Assembly (NCBI RefSeq): GCF_001295925.1
Contig: NZ_LJHQ01000003.1
Coordinates: 372,001-436,000 of the forward strand
DNA length: 64,000 nucleotides
Source: Allobosea sp. AAP35
Lineage (GTDB): Bacteria > Pseudomonadota > Alphaproteobacteria > Rhizobiales > Beijerinckiaceae
Reading direction: 5' to 3'
Each line of letters starts with the position of its first letter. The stretch's first letter is position 1. The notes below the pieces were generated by a model. The model was not told where the DNA came from. It saw nothing but the letters and a program-made list of their open reading frames with translations, and ran no database searches. The position numbers and the translations under genes were made by a program. This document shows, in pieces, positions 15,685 through 23,471 of this stretch.

Positions 15685-16536
15685 ATGACCGCTGCCAATC
15701 CCGGCGCCAAAGATCACGCCAAAGGCGTGATCGATTCAAACATTCGAGAGCATGGCCTTGGCGAAAAACCGGCGTCCACTTTTTCGCGCCATGCTCTCAC
15801 CTCCTCGCTGCTCTATCTCGATGGCGTCAGCGTCTCCTTCGACGGCTTCAAGGCCATCCGCGGCCTGTCGCTGACAATCGAGCCCGGCGAGATGCGCGCC
15901 ATCATCGGCCCCAACGGCGCCGGCAAGACGACGATGATGGACATCATCACCGGCAAGACCAAACCCGATGTCGGCACGGTGATGTTTGGGGGATCGATCG
16001 ATCTCACCAAGCTCGACGAGGCGGCGATCGCCAATCTCGGCATCGGCCGCAAGTTCCAGAAGCCCACCGTGTTCGACTTCCACACCATCGAGGACAACAT
16101 CCTGCTGGCGCTGAAGGCGCCGCGTTCTGTCGCCCGGACGCTGTTCTGGAAGACGGCGGCCGCGCAGGCCAAGCGCATCGACGACATTCTCGGCATCATC
16201 AAACTCGGCGATGCCCGCGACCGTCTCGCCGGCTCGCTCTCGCATGGCCAGAAGCAATGGCTCGAGATCGGCATGCTGCTGGCGCAGGACCCCAAGCTCC
16301 TGCTCGTCGACGAACCCGCCGCCGGCATGACCGATGGCGAAACGGCCGAGACGGCCGTCCTGCTCAAGGAGATCGCCAGGGATCATTCGGTCATCGTGGT
16401 GGAGCATGACATGGGATTCATCCGCGAACTCGGCGTGAAGGTCACGGTGCTGCACGAGGGCTCGGTGCTGGCCGAGGGCCCGCTCGACCAGGTCAGCGCC
16501 AATGAGCGCGTCGTCGAAGTGTATCTGGGACGGTGA
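15685..16536 (+). CDS. urtD: urea ABC transporter ATP-binding protein UrtD with repeat-derived N-terminus
   Basis: 283 aa ABC ATPase. Walker A GPNGAGKTT, signature LSHGQKQ and Walker B LLLVDEPAAG are intact, and the protein from LLYLDGVSVSFDGFKAIRGL onward is typical UrtD. The first ~41 residues are not: normal UrtD starts only a few residues before LLYLDG. Residues 21-38 are encoded by a palindromic repeat (15746-15798) lying in frame. No ATG, GTG or TTG in frame exists between the palindrome and the conserved core, so any functional start must read through it, either from ATG 15685 or a GTG within residues 14-15. It ends 192 bp before urtE, across another palindromic element. Confidence 0.95.
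   Translation: MTAANPGAKDHAKGVIDSNIREHGLGEKPASTFSRHALTSSLLYLDGVSVSFDGFKAIRGLSLTIEPGEMRAIIGPNGAGKTTMMDIITGKTKPDVGTVMFGGSIDLTKLDEAAIANLGIGRKFQKPTVFDFHTIEDNILLALKAPRSVARTLFWKTAAAQAKRIDDILGIIKLGDARDRLAGSLSHGQKQWLEIGMLLAQDPKLLLVDEPAAGMTDGETAETAVLLKEIARDHSVIVVEHDMGFIRELGVKVTVLHEGSVLAEGPLDQVSANERVVEVYLGR
15746..15798. repeat. palindromic repeat inserted inside the urtD coding sequence
   Basis: GAGAGCATGGC (15746-15756) is the exact reverse complement of GCCATGCTCTC (15788-15798). Inside it GCGAAAAA (15761-15768) pairs with TTTTTCGC (15780-15787). The result is a 19-bp stem with a 4-nt bulge and an 11-nt loop, CCGGCGTCCAC. The AAAACCGG-CGTCCACTTTT core and flanking CATGCTC arms resemble a palindromic repeat common between genes in Rhizobiales. 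Here it is within an open frame and keeps that frame. Confidence 0.85.
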
Positions 16537-16581
16537 GATGACTGTTCATTCGTCTCGTACGATCCGGCCTTCCACCTGCGC

Positions 16582-16691
16582 CGTCATCCCGGACGCAGCG
16601 AAGCGGAGCTCCGGGATCCATCATGGAGCGCCGTCGCTGCTCTATGATGGATCCCGGATCTGCGCCGCTGCGCGGCTTGTCCGGGATGACG
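16582..16691. repeat. 110-bp palindromic intergenic repeat between urtD and urtE
   Basis: Outer inverted arms CGTCATCCCGGAC (16582-16594) and GTCCGGGATGACG (16679-16691) match exactly. Inner arms CCGGGATCCATCAT (16611-16624) and ATGATGGATCCCGG (16644-16657) match exactly too. The CGTCATCCCGGAC end and the GCAGCGAAGCGGAG interior are typical of a Rhizobiales REP-like family. It occupies most of the urtD-urtE gap and would form a long hairpin in the operon mRNA. Confidence 0.85.
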
Positions 16692-16728
16692 CGGTGTGTC
16701 CGTGCGACGCCACTGATGGATCGCCCTC

Positions 16729-17424
16729 ATGCTGACCGTCGACGCCATCGACCTCCATTACGGCGCCGCTCAGGCGCTGCGCCGCGTTTCGATCACGGCG
16801 CAGGCCGGCAAGGTCACCTGCGTGATGGGCCGCAACGGCGTCGGCAAGACCACGCTGATGCGCGCCATCGTCGGCCAGCAGGCGATCAGCGCAGGCTCGA
16901 TCTCCTTCGGCGGGCAGGACATCTCGACGCTGCGAACAGAGGACCGGGCGCGGGCCGGCATCGGTTTCGTGCCGCAAGGCCGCGAGGTTTTTCCGCTGCT
17001 CAGCGTGAAGGAAAACCTCGAGACCGGCTTCGCCCCGCTGCCGCGCCGGGAGCGCTACGTCCCCGACGAACTTTTCGACCTTTTCCCCGTGCTGAAATCC
17101 ATGCTGGGTCGGCGCGGCGGAGACCTCTCGGGTGGTCAGCAGCAGCAACTCGCCATTGCGCGAGCGCTGGTCACCCGGCCCAAATTGCTGGTGCTGGATG
17201 AGCCGACGGAGGGCATCCAGCCCTCGATCATCAAGGATATCGGCCGCGCGATCGACTATCTGCGCTCCAGAGGCGACATGGCGATCGTGCTGGTCGAGCA
17301 GTATTTCGACTTCGCCCGCGACCTCGCCGACACGATGTTCGTGATGGACCGCGGCGAGGTCGTGCTGTCTGGCCCGATGAAGGACCTCGACGCCAATCAG
17401 GTGCAGCGGCTGATTCAGGTGTGA
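16729..17424 (+). CDS. urtE: urea ABC transporter ATP-binding protein UrtE
   Basis: 231 aa, LivF-like ATPase pairing with UrtD. Walker A GRNGVGKTT, the UrtE-type GFVPQGREVFPLLSVKENL, signature LSGGQQQQLAIARAL and Walker B LLVLDEPTEGIQPS are present. The ATG at 16729 gives the standard N-terminus MLTVDAIDLHYGAAQALR. It is last of the urt operon; no urease genes follow in this window, so the imported urea must be used by enzymes encoded elsewhere. Confidence 0.96.
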   Translation: MLTVDAIDLHYGAAQALRRVSITAQAGKVTCVMGRNGVGKTTLMRAIVGQQAISAGSISFGGQDISTLRTEDRARAGIGFVPQGREVFPLLSVKENLETGFAPLPRRERYVPDELFDLFPVLKSMLGRRGGDLSGGQQQQLAIARALVTRPKLLVLDEPTEGIQPSIIKDIGRAIDYLRSRGDMAIVLVEQYFDFARDLADTMFVMDRGEVVLSGPMKDLDANQVQRLIQV

Positions 17425-17434
17425 AATGCGTTGT

Positions 17435-17542
17435 CGTCATGGTCGGGCTTGACCCGACCATCTCGGGCCGGATGACGTTGCGATCCGCTCCATCTCGTCC
17501 CGAGATTCTCGGGTCTGCGCTTCGCTGCGCCCGAGAATGACG
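17435..17542. repeat. palindromic intergenic repeat after urtE (same family as 57182-57285)
   Basis: It starts CGTCATGGTCGGGC and ends CGCCCGAGAATGACG; the left part folds on itself (GGTCGGGCTTGACCCGACC) and the right part contains GAGATTCTCGGGTCTGCGC and GCGCCCGAGAATGACG. The right half is nearly identical to the element at the nuoN-birA junction. It fills the convergent gap between urtE and the Lrp gene and may help terminate both transcripts. Confidence 0.8.
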
Positions 17543-17549
17543 CCTGCGG

Positions 17550-18014
17550 TCAAAACGCCAGCGGCGCGTTATCGACGACCTCCTTCATCACGAAGAAGGT
17601 TCGCGTCTGCCGCACGCCCGGCAGCGCGATCAGCTTGTCGGCGTGGAGCTTGTTGAAGTCCGCCATGTCGCGGACGCGGATCTTGAGGATGTAGTCGAAA
17701 TCGCCGGCGACGATGTGGCAGTCGAGGATCGCCGGCATGTCCCGGATGGCGGCCTCGAAATCGCCGAAGCTTTCGGGCGTGGAGCGGTCGAGCACCACGC
17801 CGACGAAGGCAAGTGTTCCCATCTCGACATGGGTCGGCGAGATCTGTGCGCGCACGGAGGTGACGTAGCCCTCGCTGAACAGGCGCTGGATCCGGCGGTG
17901 GCAGGTGGCGGCGCTGGTGTTGACCCGTTTGGCGATCTCGGCATTGCCGAGGCGCCCATCCGACTGCAGCAGGCGCAGGATTTTGAGGTCGGTCCGGTCG
18001 AGTTTCGCGGCCAT
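17550..18014 (-). CDS. Lrp/AsnC family regulator divergent from acdS (AcdR-like)
   Basis: 154 aa. An N-terminal helix-turn-helix (LDRTDLKILRLLQSDGRLGN, then AEIAKRVNTSAATCHRRIQRL) and a C-terminal RAM ligand domain (AILDCHIVAGDFDYILKIRV). Lrp proteins form octamers and respond to amino acids. Divergent Lrp-type regulators next to ACC deaminase are called AcdR and activate acdS. Position and family make that role likely here. The 158-bp shared promoter region has an ATGAG-N5-CTCAT inverted repeat. Confidence 0.85.
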   Translation of the reverse strand: MAAKLDRTDLKILRLLQSDGRLGNAEIAKRVNTSAATCHRRIQRLFSEGYVTSVRAQISPTHVEMGTLAFVGVVLDRSTPESFGDFEAAIRDMPAILDCHIVAGDFDYILKIRVRDMADFNKLHADKLIALPGVRQTRTFFVMKEVVDNAPLAF

Positions 18015-18068
18015 GAAAGAACCTTTCAGTTTGGCCCGATTTTACGGACGATCAGCGAGATGAAAAGC

Positions 18069-18105
18069 CTCATCATCGATTTATATGAGTATGAGCTGGC
18101 CTCAT
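18069..18105. promoter_or_regulatory. candidate Lrp/AcdR operator in the acdS promoter region
   Basis: ATGAG (18091-18095) and CTCAT (18101-18105) form a perfect inverted repeat with 5-nt spacing. Another CTCAT/ATGAG pair (18069-18073, 18085-18089) lies just upstream, in a locally AT-rich stretch between the divergent lrp and acdS starts. Paired, phased half-sites are what an Lrp-type regulator would bind. This is inference from position and symmetry. Confidence 0.45.
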
Positions 18106-18172
18106 TTCGAAAGGACGTTCCAGGCTCATTTTGTTAGGTTTTGCCATCGAAAACGATGGAGAACCGGTCGCC

Positions 18173-19183
18173 ATGCTGAGCAAATTCGAGCGCTATCCGC
18201 TGACCTTCGGCCCGACGCCGATCGAGAAGCTGCCGCGTCTGTCCGCCCATCTCGGCGGCCAGGTCGAGCTCTTCGCCAAGCGCGAGGATTGCAATTCCGG
18301 CCTCGCCTTCGGCGGCAACAAGCTGAGGAAGCTCGAATACATCGTGCCCGACGCGATCGCGTCCGGCGCCGACACGCTGGTCTCGATCGGCGGCGTGCAG
18401 TCCAACCACACCCGCATGGTTGCCGCGACGGCCGCCAAGATCGGCATGAAGTGCCGGCTCGTGCAGGAGAGCTGGGTGCCCCATGAGGACGCCGTCTATG
18501 ACCGCGTCGGCAACATCCTGCTCTCGCGCGTCATGGGCGCCGATGTGCAACTCGTCGACGAAGGCTTCGACATCGGTATCCGTGCGAGCTGGGAGAATGC
18601 GCTGGCCGATGTGAAGGCCAAGGGCGGCAAGCCCTATCCGATTCCCGCCGGTGCGTCGGTCCACAAGTTCGGCGGCCTGGGCTATGTCGGCTTCGCCGAG
18701 GAGGTGAGGGCGCAGGAGGCGCAGCTTGGCTTCCAGTTCGACTACATCGTGGTCTGCACGGTCACCGGCTCGACCCATGCCGGCATGGTCGTCGGCTTCG
18801 CGAAGGACGGCCGCCAGCGCAACGTCATCGGCATCGACGCCTCCTTCACTCCCGCCCAAACCAAGGCGCAGGTGCTCGACATCGCGCAGAAGACCTCGGC
18901 CCTGATCGGAGGCAAGGACATCGTCGCAGACGACATCGTCCTGAACGAAGACTACGCGTACCCTGTCTACGGCGTCCCTTCCAAGGAAACCATCGAGGCG
19001 ATCCGCCTCTCGGCGCGGCTGGAGGGCATGATGACCGACCCCGTCTATGAGGGGAAATCCATGCAGGGCATGATCGACCTGGTGAAGAAGGGCTTATTCC
19101 CGGCCGGCTCGAAGGTGCTCTACGCCCATCTCGGCGGCGTCCCGGCGATCAACGGCTACAGCTACACCTTCCGCAACGGCTGA
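18173..19183 (+). CDS. acdS: 1-aminocyclopropane-1-carboxylate deaminase
   Basis: 336 aa. PLP enzyme that opens ACC, the plant ethylene precursor, to 2-oxobutyrate and ammonia. PLP lysine is Lys50 in [12 protein letters not shown]. The residues that separate true ACC deaminase from D-cysteine desulfhydrase are present: Tyr292-Glu293 in DPVYEGKS and Leu320 in HLGG (family Lys51, Tyr294, Glu295, Leu322). Length matches the family (about 337 aa). The ATG at 18173 is set by the usual [18 protein letters not shown] start. A small unknown gene is coupled by a TGATG overlap. The enzyme suggests plant or soil association. Confidence 0.96.
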   Translation: MLSKFERYPLTFGPTPIEKLPRLSAHLGGQVELFAKREDCNSGLAFGGNKLRKLEYIVPDAIASGADTLVSIGGVQSNHTRMVAATAAKIGMKCRLVQESWVPHEDAVYDRVGNILLSRVMGADVQLVDEGFDIGIRASWENALADVKAKGGKPYPIPAGASVHKFGGLGYVGFAEEVRAQEAQLGFQFDYIVVCTVTGSTHAGMVVGFAKDGRQRNVIGIDASFTPAQTKAQVLDIAQKTSALIGGKDIVADDIVLNEDYAYPVYGVPSKETIEAIRLSARLEGMMTDPVYEGKSMQGMIDLVKKGLFPAGSKVLYAHLGGVPAINGYSYTFRNG

Positions 19184-19494
19184 TGGCGATGGAGGTCGTC
19201 GTCCTGGTGGAGTTCGAGGCGGGCAGGGCGCCCGAGCGTGCCGCCCTGCTGGAGCGGGTTGGCGCGCTGGCGCTGGCCGGGCAAGCGAGGCTGAGCTTCG
19301 TGGCAACGGAGGCGGGTGGCCCGGGCGAACCCGATCGTGACGTCGTCGCGATCGGCCTGACGAAGGCTGCGGCGGCCACGGACCTGCTTGAGCGCTGGCG
19401 GAACGAGGGCGTTCTGTCGGAGGCGACCCGTACCCGCATCCTGCGTGTCCAGCCGATCTGGTCGATGGAGCCGCTCGCCCTGATGTTCCCCTGA
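19183..19494 (+). CDS. hypothetical protein coupled to acdS
   Basis: 103 aa, soluble, with no signal peptide or membrane segment. The ATG shares a base with the acdS stop (TGATG), so it is translated with ACC deaminase. The sequence alternates short beta-like and alpha-like stretches ([57 protein letters not shown]), compatible with a small ferredoxin-like fold, but no family was recognised. Codon use is like that of its neighbours. Confidence 0.65.
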   Translation: MAMEVVVLVEFEAGRAPERAALLERVGALALAGQARLSFVATEAGGPGEPDRDVVAIGLTKAAAATDLLERWRNEGVLSEATRTRILRVQPIWSMEPLALMFP

Positions 19495-19621
19495 AACTGA
19501 GGATCGCGGAGGCATCGCATGGCGCTCCCGCATCTCCCGGCTTGTCGTTGCTGTGGAGAGAATGCAAGAACCCCTCAAAGGCTTGGCGGCATGTTCCGCC
19601 GGCGAAGCGGGAGTTCGCGCG

Positions 19622-20680
19622 ATGCAGCTTGGAGTGATCGGCCTCGGCCGGATGGGTGGCAACATCGTGCGCCGGCTGATGCGCGCCGGGCATGATTGCG
19701 TGGTCTATGACCGCGATCCGAAACCGGGCGTCGCACTCGCGGCGGATGGAGCGGTCGTCGCCTCCGACCTCAAGGACATGGTCGCCAAGCTCCAGGCGCC
19801 GCGCGCGATCTGGGTCATGCTGCCTGCCGGCAAGATCACTGAGGCGACGCTTGTCGAGCTCGGCGGCGTGCTGTCGCCTGGCGACACGCTGATCGACGGC
19901 GGCAACGCCTTCTGGAAGGACGATGTCCGGCGGGGGCGAGAGTTCGCGGCCAAGGGGCTGCACTACATGGATGTCGGCACCTCGGGCGGCGTGCATGGGC
20001 TTGATCGCGGCTATTGCCTGATGATCGGCGGCGCCAAGGAGGCGTTCGACCGTATCGAGCCGATCTTCGCGACGCTCGCTCCTGGCAAGGGCGAGATCGA
20101 GGCGACGAAGCACCGCGAGGGGCGCAACCCAACCAGCGAGCAGGGCTATCTCCATTGCGGCCCGGTCGGCTCCGGCCATTTCGTCAAGATGGTCCATAAC
20201 GGCATCGAATACGGCATGATGCAGGCCTTCGCCGAGGGCTTCGACATTTTGCGCAACGCCTCCGCCAAGGAAGGCCTGCCGCCCGAATACGGTTTCGAGT
20301 TCGACACCGCCGAGATCGCCGAGGTCTGGCGTCGCGGCTCGGTCGTGACCTCCTGGCTGCTCGATCTGACCGCCGAGGCTCTGGCCGCCGATGACGATCT
20401 CGCCGCCTATTCCGGCACCGTTTCCGATTCGGGAGAAGGCCGCTGGACGGTCGATGCCGCCGTCGAGACCGCGACCCCGGCCGAGGTCCTGACCTCGGCG
20501 CTGTTTGCCCGCTTCCGCTCGCGCGTCGATCACACCTTCGGCGAGAAGGTGTTGTCGGCCATGCGCGCCGGCTTCGGTGGCCATGTCGAGCCCAAGCCGG
20601 GAACGCTGCTTCCGACCGGGCCGGTCGCGGTCGGCGCCGAGCCTGTCCTCGTGACGACCTCTGCCGACAAGCAGGGCTGA
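19622..20680 (+). CDS. gnd: 6-phosphogluconate dehydrogenase, short decarboxylating form (GndA-like)
   Basis: 352 aa. Oxidises and decarboxylates 6-phosphogluconate to ribulose 5-phosphate. N-terminal Rossmann motif [12 protein letters not shown], then the 6PGDH signatures [20 protein letters not shown] and [19 protein letters not shown] with the catalytic Lys and the substrate-binding HNG..Y. It is shorter than the ~470-aa NADP-dependent form and belongs to the YqeC/GndA branch, often NAD-linked. The ATG at 19622 gives the Rossmann motif at the right distance. gluconokinase follows 3 bp downstream, so gluconate can be phosphorylated and oxidised by one operon. Confidence 0.93.
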   Translation: MQLGVIGLGRMGGNIVRRLMRAGHDCVVYDRDPKPGVALAADGAVVASDLKDMVAKLQAPRAIWVMLPAGKITEATLVELGGVLSPGDTLIDGGNAFWKDDVRRGREFAAKGLHYMDVGTSGGVHGLDRGYCLMIGGAKEAFDRIEPIFATLAPGKGEIEATKHREGRNPTSEQGYLHCGPVGSGHFVKMVHNGIEYGMMQAFAEGFDILRNASAKEGLPPEYGFEFDTAEIAEVWRRGSVVTSWLLDLTAEALAADDDLAAYSGTVSDSGEGRWTVDAAVETATPAEVLTSALFARFRSRVDHTFGEKVLSAMRAGFGGHVEPKPGTLLPTGPVAVGAEPVLVTTSADKQG

Positions 20681-20683
20681 GCC

Positions 20684-21214
20684 GTGGCCATTGCGAGAAG
20701 CGCGCGGCCTAAGCCGGCCGTCATCGTCGTCATGGGCGTCGCCAGCTCCGGCAAGACCTCGCTCGGCGAGCGGCTGGCCGGGCAACTCGGCTGGCCCTTC
20801 CGCGACGCCGATTCCTTCCACCCGCCCCAAAACGTCGCCAAGATGGCCGGCGGCACGCCACTGAATGACGACGACCGCAAGCCATGGCTCGCGGCCATCG
20901 CCGCCTGGATCGACGATCTGCGTGGGTCCGGCCGCAACGGCATTGTCACCTGTTCGGCGCTGAAGCGTGCCTATCGAAGCGTCATCATCGGCGACAGGCC
21001 AGACGTCGCACTGGTCTATCTCAAGGGCTCGCGCGCGCTGATCGGCGAGCGCATGGCCTCACGCCAGCATCATTTCATGCCGACCGCGCTGCTCGACAGC
21101 CAGTTCGCGACGCTGGAGGAACCGGGCGAGGATGAAAGCCCGCTCGTCGTCTCCGTCGAATCCTCGAAAGAGGCGATCGTGGCCGATGTGATGGCGCGGC
21201 TGGGGCTGGATTGA
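20684..21214 (+). CDS. gntK: gluconokinase
   Basis: 176 aa, P-loop kinase that phosphorylates gluconate to 6-phosphogluconate, the substrate of the preceding gene product. P-loop GVASSGKTS at 18-26, the family's DADSFHPPQNVAKMAGGTPL (substrate binding) and CSALKRAYR motifs, and ASRQHHFMPTALLDSQFATL near the C-terminus are all present. The start is GTG at 20684, 3 bp after gnd. It converges with the DoxX gene, with a 14-bp gap. Confidence 0.95.
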   Translation: MAIARSARPKPAVIVVMGVASSGKTSLGERLAGQLGWPFRDADSFHPPQNVAKMAGGTPLNDDDRKPWLAAIAAWIDDLRGSGRNGIVTCSALKRAYRSVIIGDRPDVALVYLKGSRALIGERMASRQHHFMPTALLDSQFATLEEPGEDESPLVVSVESSKEAIVADVMARLGLD

Positions 21215-21228
21215 GTCGCGTTAAACAG

Positions 21229-21624
21229 TCACCGTCGGCGCCACGGCCAGTCGGTGACGCCACCGACATAGAGCGCCCACCAGATCACAACAGGTTGCGC
21301 GGCCAGCCTCGGGCCATGATACCACCAGCTCGACGGAAGCGCTGTCAGAACAACCCCTTCGAAGGCGTGCTTGATGTTGGCCGGGAAGACGGCGAACGCA
21401 TAGAGCGCAAGCCCGATACCGGCGGCCTTGCGCAAGCGGGGAATCAGCAGCCCGATCGCGCCGGCAATCTCGGCGATGCCCGTCAGCAGGATGATCTCGC
21501 GCGGCGCCGGCACCCAGCCCGGCACGATCGGCAGGAAACTCTCGGGGCGGATAAGATGGAGCATCCCGGCGGCGAGATAGAACGCCGCCATCAGCCAGCG
21601 CATGCCGCGCCGCAGGGTCGGCAT
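21229..21624 (-). CDS. DoxX-like membrane protein
   Basis: 131 aa with about four hydrophobic segments (MAAFYLAAGMLHLI, ILLTGIAEIAGAIGLLI, GIGLALYAFAVFPANI, VVIWWALYVGG). It matches the DoxX/DUF417-like small membrane family, including the PESFLPIVPGWVPAP and NIKHAFEG patterns. The function is uncertain; family members are proposed to handle quinone- or thiosulfate-linked electron transfer. The ATG shares a base with the stop of the multicopper-oxidase-like gene (TGATG), so the two proteins are co-produced. Confidence 0.8.
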   Translation of the reverse strand: MPTLRRGMRWLMAAFYLAAGMLHLIRPESFLPIVPGWVPAPREIILLTGIAEIAGAIGLLIPRLRKAAGIGLALYAFAVFPANIKHAFEGVVLTALPSSWWYHGPRLAAQPVVIWWALYVGGVTDWPWRRR

Positions 21625-23066
21625 CAGGTCACTTCGAACCAGGTCCACAGGCCGCGGTCGAAGCGCTCCAGCACCGTCGAGGAAATCAGCCAGCGCCCGG
21701 GATTGGCGGCGATGAAGGCGATGTGCAGCCGCTTGCCGTCGGGGATCTGCACCGTGTCGAGGAAATAGGGCTCCCAGCCATCGTCGAGCGGGTGCAGCAG
21801 CCGGAAGCAATGGCCATGGACATGCAGCGGCTGGAAGAAGGCAGTGCGGTTGTCGATCGCGAGCACGATCGGCGTCCCGCGCTTGACGCTGAACAGCGGC
21901 TTGCCAGCCGCATCGCCAACGCCCCCATTGATCCGCCACGGGCGGGCGGCGTCGATGCCGGTCAGGTCGAGCTTGAAATCGGGCGATACCTTTGCGCCAC
22001 CCTCGATCACGATCTGCGGACGCTGCGCATCCTGCAGCCGCACCGCTGCCGGCAAGGTCGGGTTGGGTTTAAGCGCCATCGGCGCGGTCGATGCCGGTTT
22101 AGCGGTGCTTTCCGCGACGAGTCGCACCAGGGGAACGCCCGCGCCCACGAGTGCCGTGACGATGGCCGTCGCGCCGGCCTCGCCGGGCATGTCGACCAGG
22201 AGATCGTAACGTGTGCCAGGCGCGAAAGGCAGCTGCGCCCGCACGGGCTCGAAGGATTCGGTCGGCTGCCCGTCGACTGCGACGACGACCGCTTTGATCC
22301 CGTCAAAGCGCAGCCGCATAATCCGGGCACTGCAAGCATTGGCGAGGCGCAGGCGAATGCGCGCACCCGGCGCGACCGAGACGCGCTGCGGCGGCGAGCC
22401 GCCATTGACCGTGATCCAGCTGCCAAGCCGTCCGGCCGCGGCGCCGTCCGGACTGGTTGCGGCAAAGGGCACGAGCGCATTGTCGTCGGCCAGAAGCCAG
22501 TCGGTGACGAGCACGGGCAAGTCGAGATCGACCGCCGGCGGGTCCGGTTCCTCGACGACCAGAAGCCCGCTCAAGCCCCGGCCAGCCGGTTCGGATGCGC
22601 CGCCGATGACGAGCGGCCGATAGAGAATCGTCCCGGAATCGGGCGGTGTCAGCACATATGTGAAACTTTCGCCGGGTGCGATCGGCGCCTGGCTGAAGCC
22701 ACCGACCCCGTCCATCGCGGCCTCGCCGCGCAGACCTTGCCAGTGCAGGCTCAGGGGGCTTGGCGTCTTGTTGGAGACCGTCAGGCGCAAGGTCTCGCCC
22801 AGCTTGATCCGCAAGGCCGGCCCGGGAGTTTTGCCATCGAATGCCCAGATTTCGGTCTCCAGCGCCGGCGCGGGACGCAGCCTCGCCTTGGCCGGCCCGG
22901 CGGTGAGCGTCCGTCCGGGCGCGGGCACGGCAGCCGCAGGTGCGCCTTGCTGCGCGATGGCGCTGTCGGCAAGAGGAGGAAGGCTTGCGACGCACAGGCC
23001 GGCCAGGGCAGCACGGCGCGTCAGCGGGGCGGGGCGTGTGGATCGCTCGGTCATGATGATGGGCAT
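21624..23066 (-). CDS. multicopper oxidase-like protein lacking most copper ligands
   Basis: 480 aa, three cupredoxin domains with clear multicopper oxidase backbone similarity. An N-terminal TRRAALAGLCVASLPPL is a likely Tat signal. Copper ligands have been lost: HWHG reads HWQG (His108 kept, Gln110); the second motif (family YWYHPH) reads ILYRPL, with both His gone; the third reads QPLHVHGH at 412-419, keeping His415, 417 and 419; and the final HCHxxxH reads SSTVLER (462-468), so the type 1 Cys and His are absent. Oxidase activity is therefore unlikely. FtsP/SufI is a known copper-free relative with a structural role. Start at 23066 or, less likely, the internal ATG at 23054; no good Shine-Dalgarno. 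Confidence 0.82.
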   Translation of the reverse strand: MPIIMTERSTRPAPLTRRAALAGLCVASLPPLADSAIAQQGAPAAAVPAPGRTLTAGPAKARLRPAPALETEIWAFDGKTPGPALRIKLGETLRLTVSNKTPSPLSLHWQGLRGEAAMDGVGGFSQAPIAPGESFTYVLTPPDSGTILYRPLVIGGASEPAGRGLSGLLVVEEPDPPAVDLDLPVLVTDWLLADDNALVPFAATSPDGAAAGRLGSWITVNGGSPPQRVSVAPGARIRLRLANACSARIMRLRFDGIKAVVVAVDGQPTESFEPVRAQLPFAPGTRYDLLVDMPGEAGATAIVTALVGAGVPLVRLVAESTAKPASTAPMALKPNPTLPAAVRLQDAQRPQIVIEGGAKVSPDFKLDLTGIDAARPWRINGGVGDAAGKPLFSVKRGTPIVLAIDNRTAFFQPLHVHGHCFRLLHPLDDGWEPYFLDTVQIPDGKRLHIAFIAANPGRWLISSTVLERFDRGLWTWFEVT

Positions 23067-23244
23067 AAAGGCGTCGGCGTTCGAAGGCGAGAGGGTGGTC
23101 TTGCGCGATACTGTCAGCGGCGCGGCCCGGCGTGTTTTGCAGAACCGTCATTTTTTTGCTGCATGGCCCGCCTGAAGTGCGTATAGCACCGACGCCCCAT
23201 GATGGCCGCGCTGCGTGTATGCGTGTGCTGGCGCCATCGGGCCG

Positions 23245-23329
23245 GCGGGCGTGGCGGAATTGGTAGACGCACTGGTTTTAGGTACCAGCGGCGAAAGTCG
23301 TGGGGGTTCGAGTCCCTCCGCCCGCACCA
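23245..23329 (+). tRNA. tRNA-Leu (anticodon TAG)
   Basis: 85 nt with encoded CCA. The acceptor stem GCGGGCG pairs with CGCCCGC (23319-23325). The anticodon stem CTGGT/ACCAG holds the loop TTTAGGT, giving anticodon TAG for CUA codons (and by wobble CUG). A long variable arm and GGTTCGAGTCC T-arm fit a class II leucine tRNA. Confidence 0.95.
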
Positions 23330-23471
23330 CCAAGTGTGCGATCGCATCGGGCTTTACGGCAATGATGCGTGAATCGTCCGCTGCCGGGTTAGGAATTTCG
23401 CGAGCGCGGCGGCGGTCTCCCGGCGTCGCGCTTTGGACATTGAAATACGAGCTGTTGACGGATCGAAAAAG

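Noticed and set aside
16729..17424. A urease or amidohydrolase operon following the urt genes
   Set aside because: The DNA after urtE goes straight into a palindromic repeat and the convergent Lrp gene; no ure gene is in the window.
18173..19183. D-cysteine desulfhydrase instead of ACC deaminase
   Set aside because: The diagnostic Tyr292-Glu293 and Leu320 of ACC deaminase are present, where desulfhydrases carry Thr residues.
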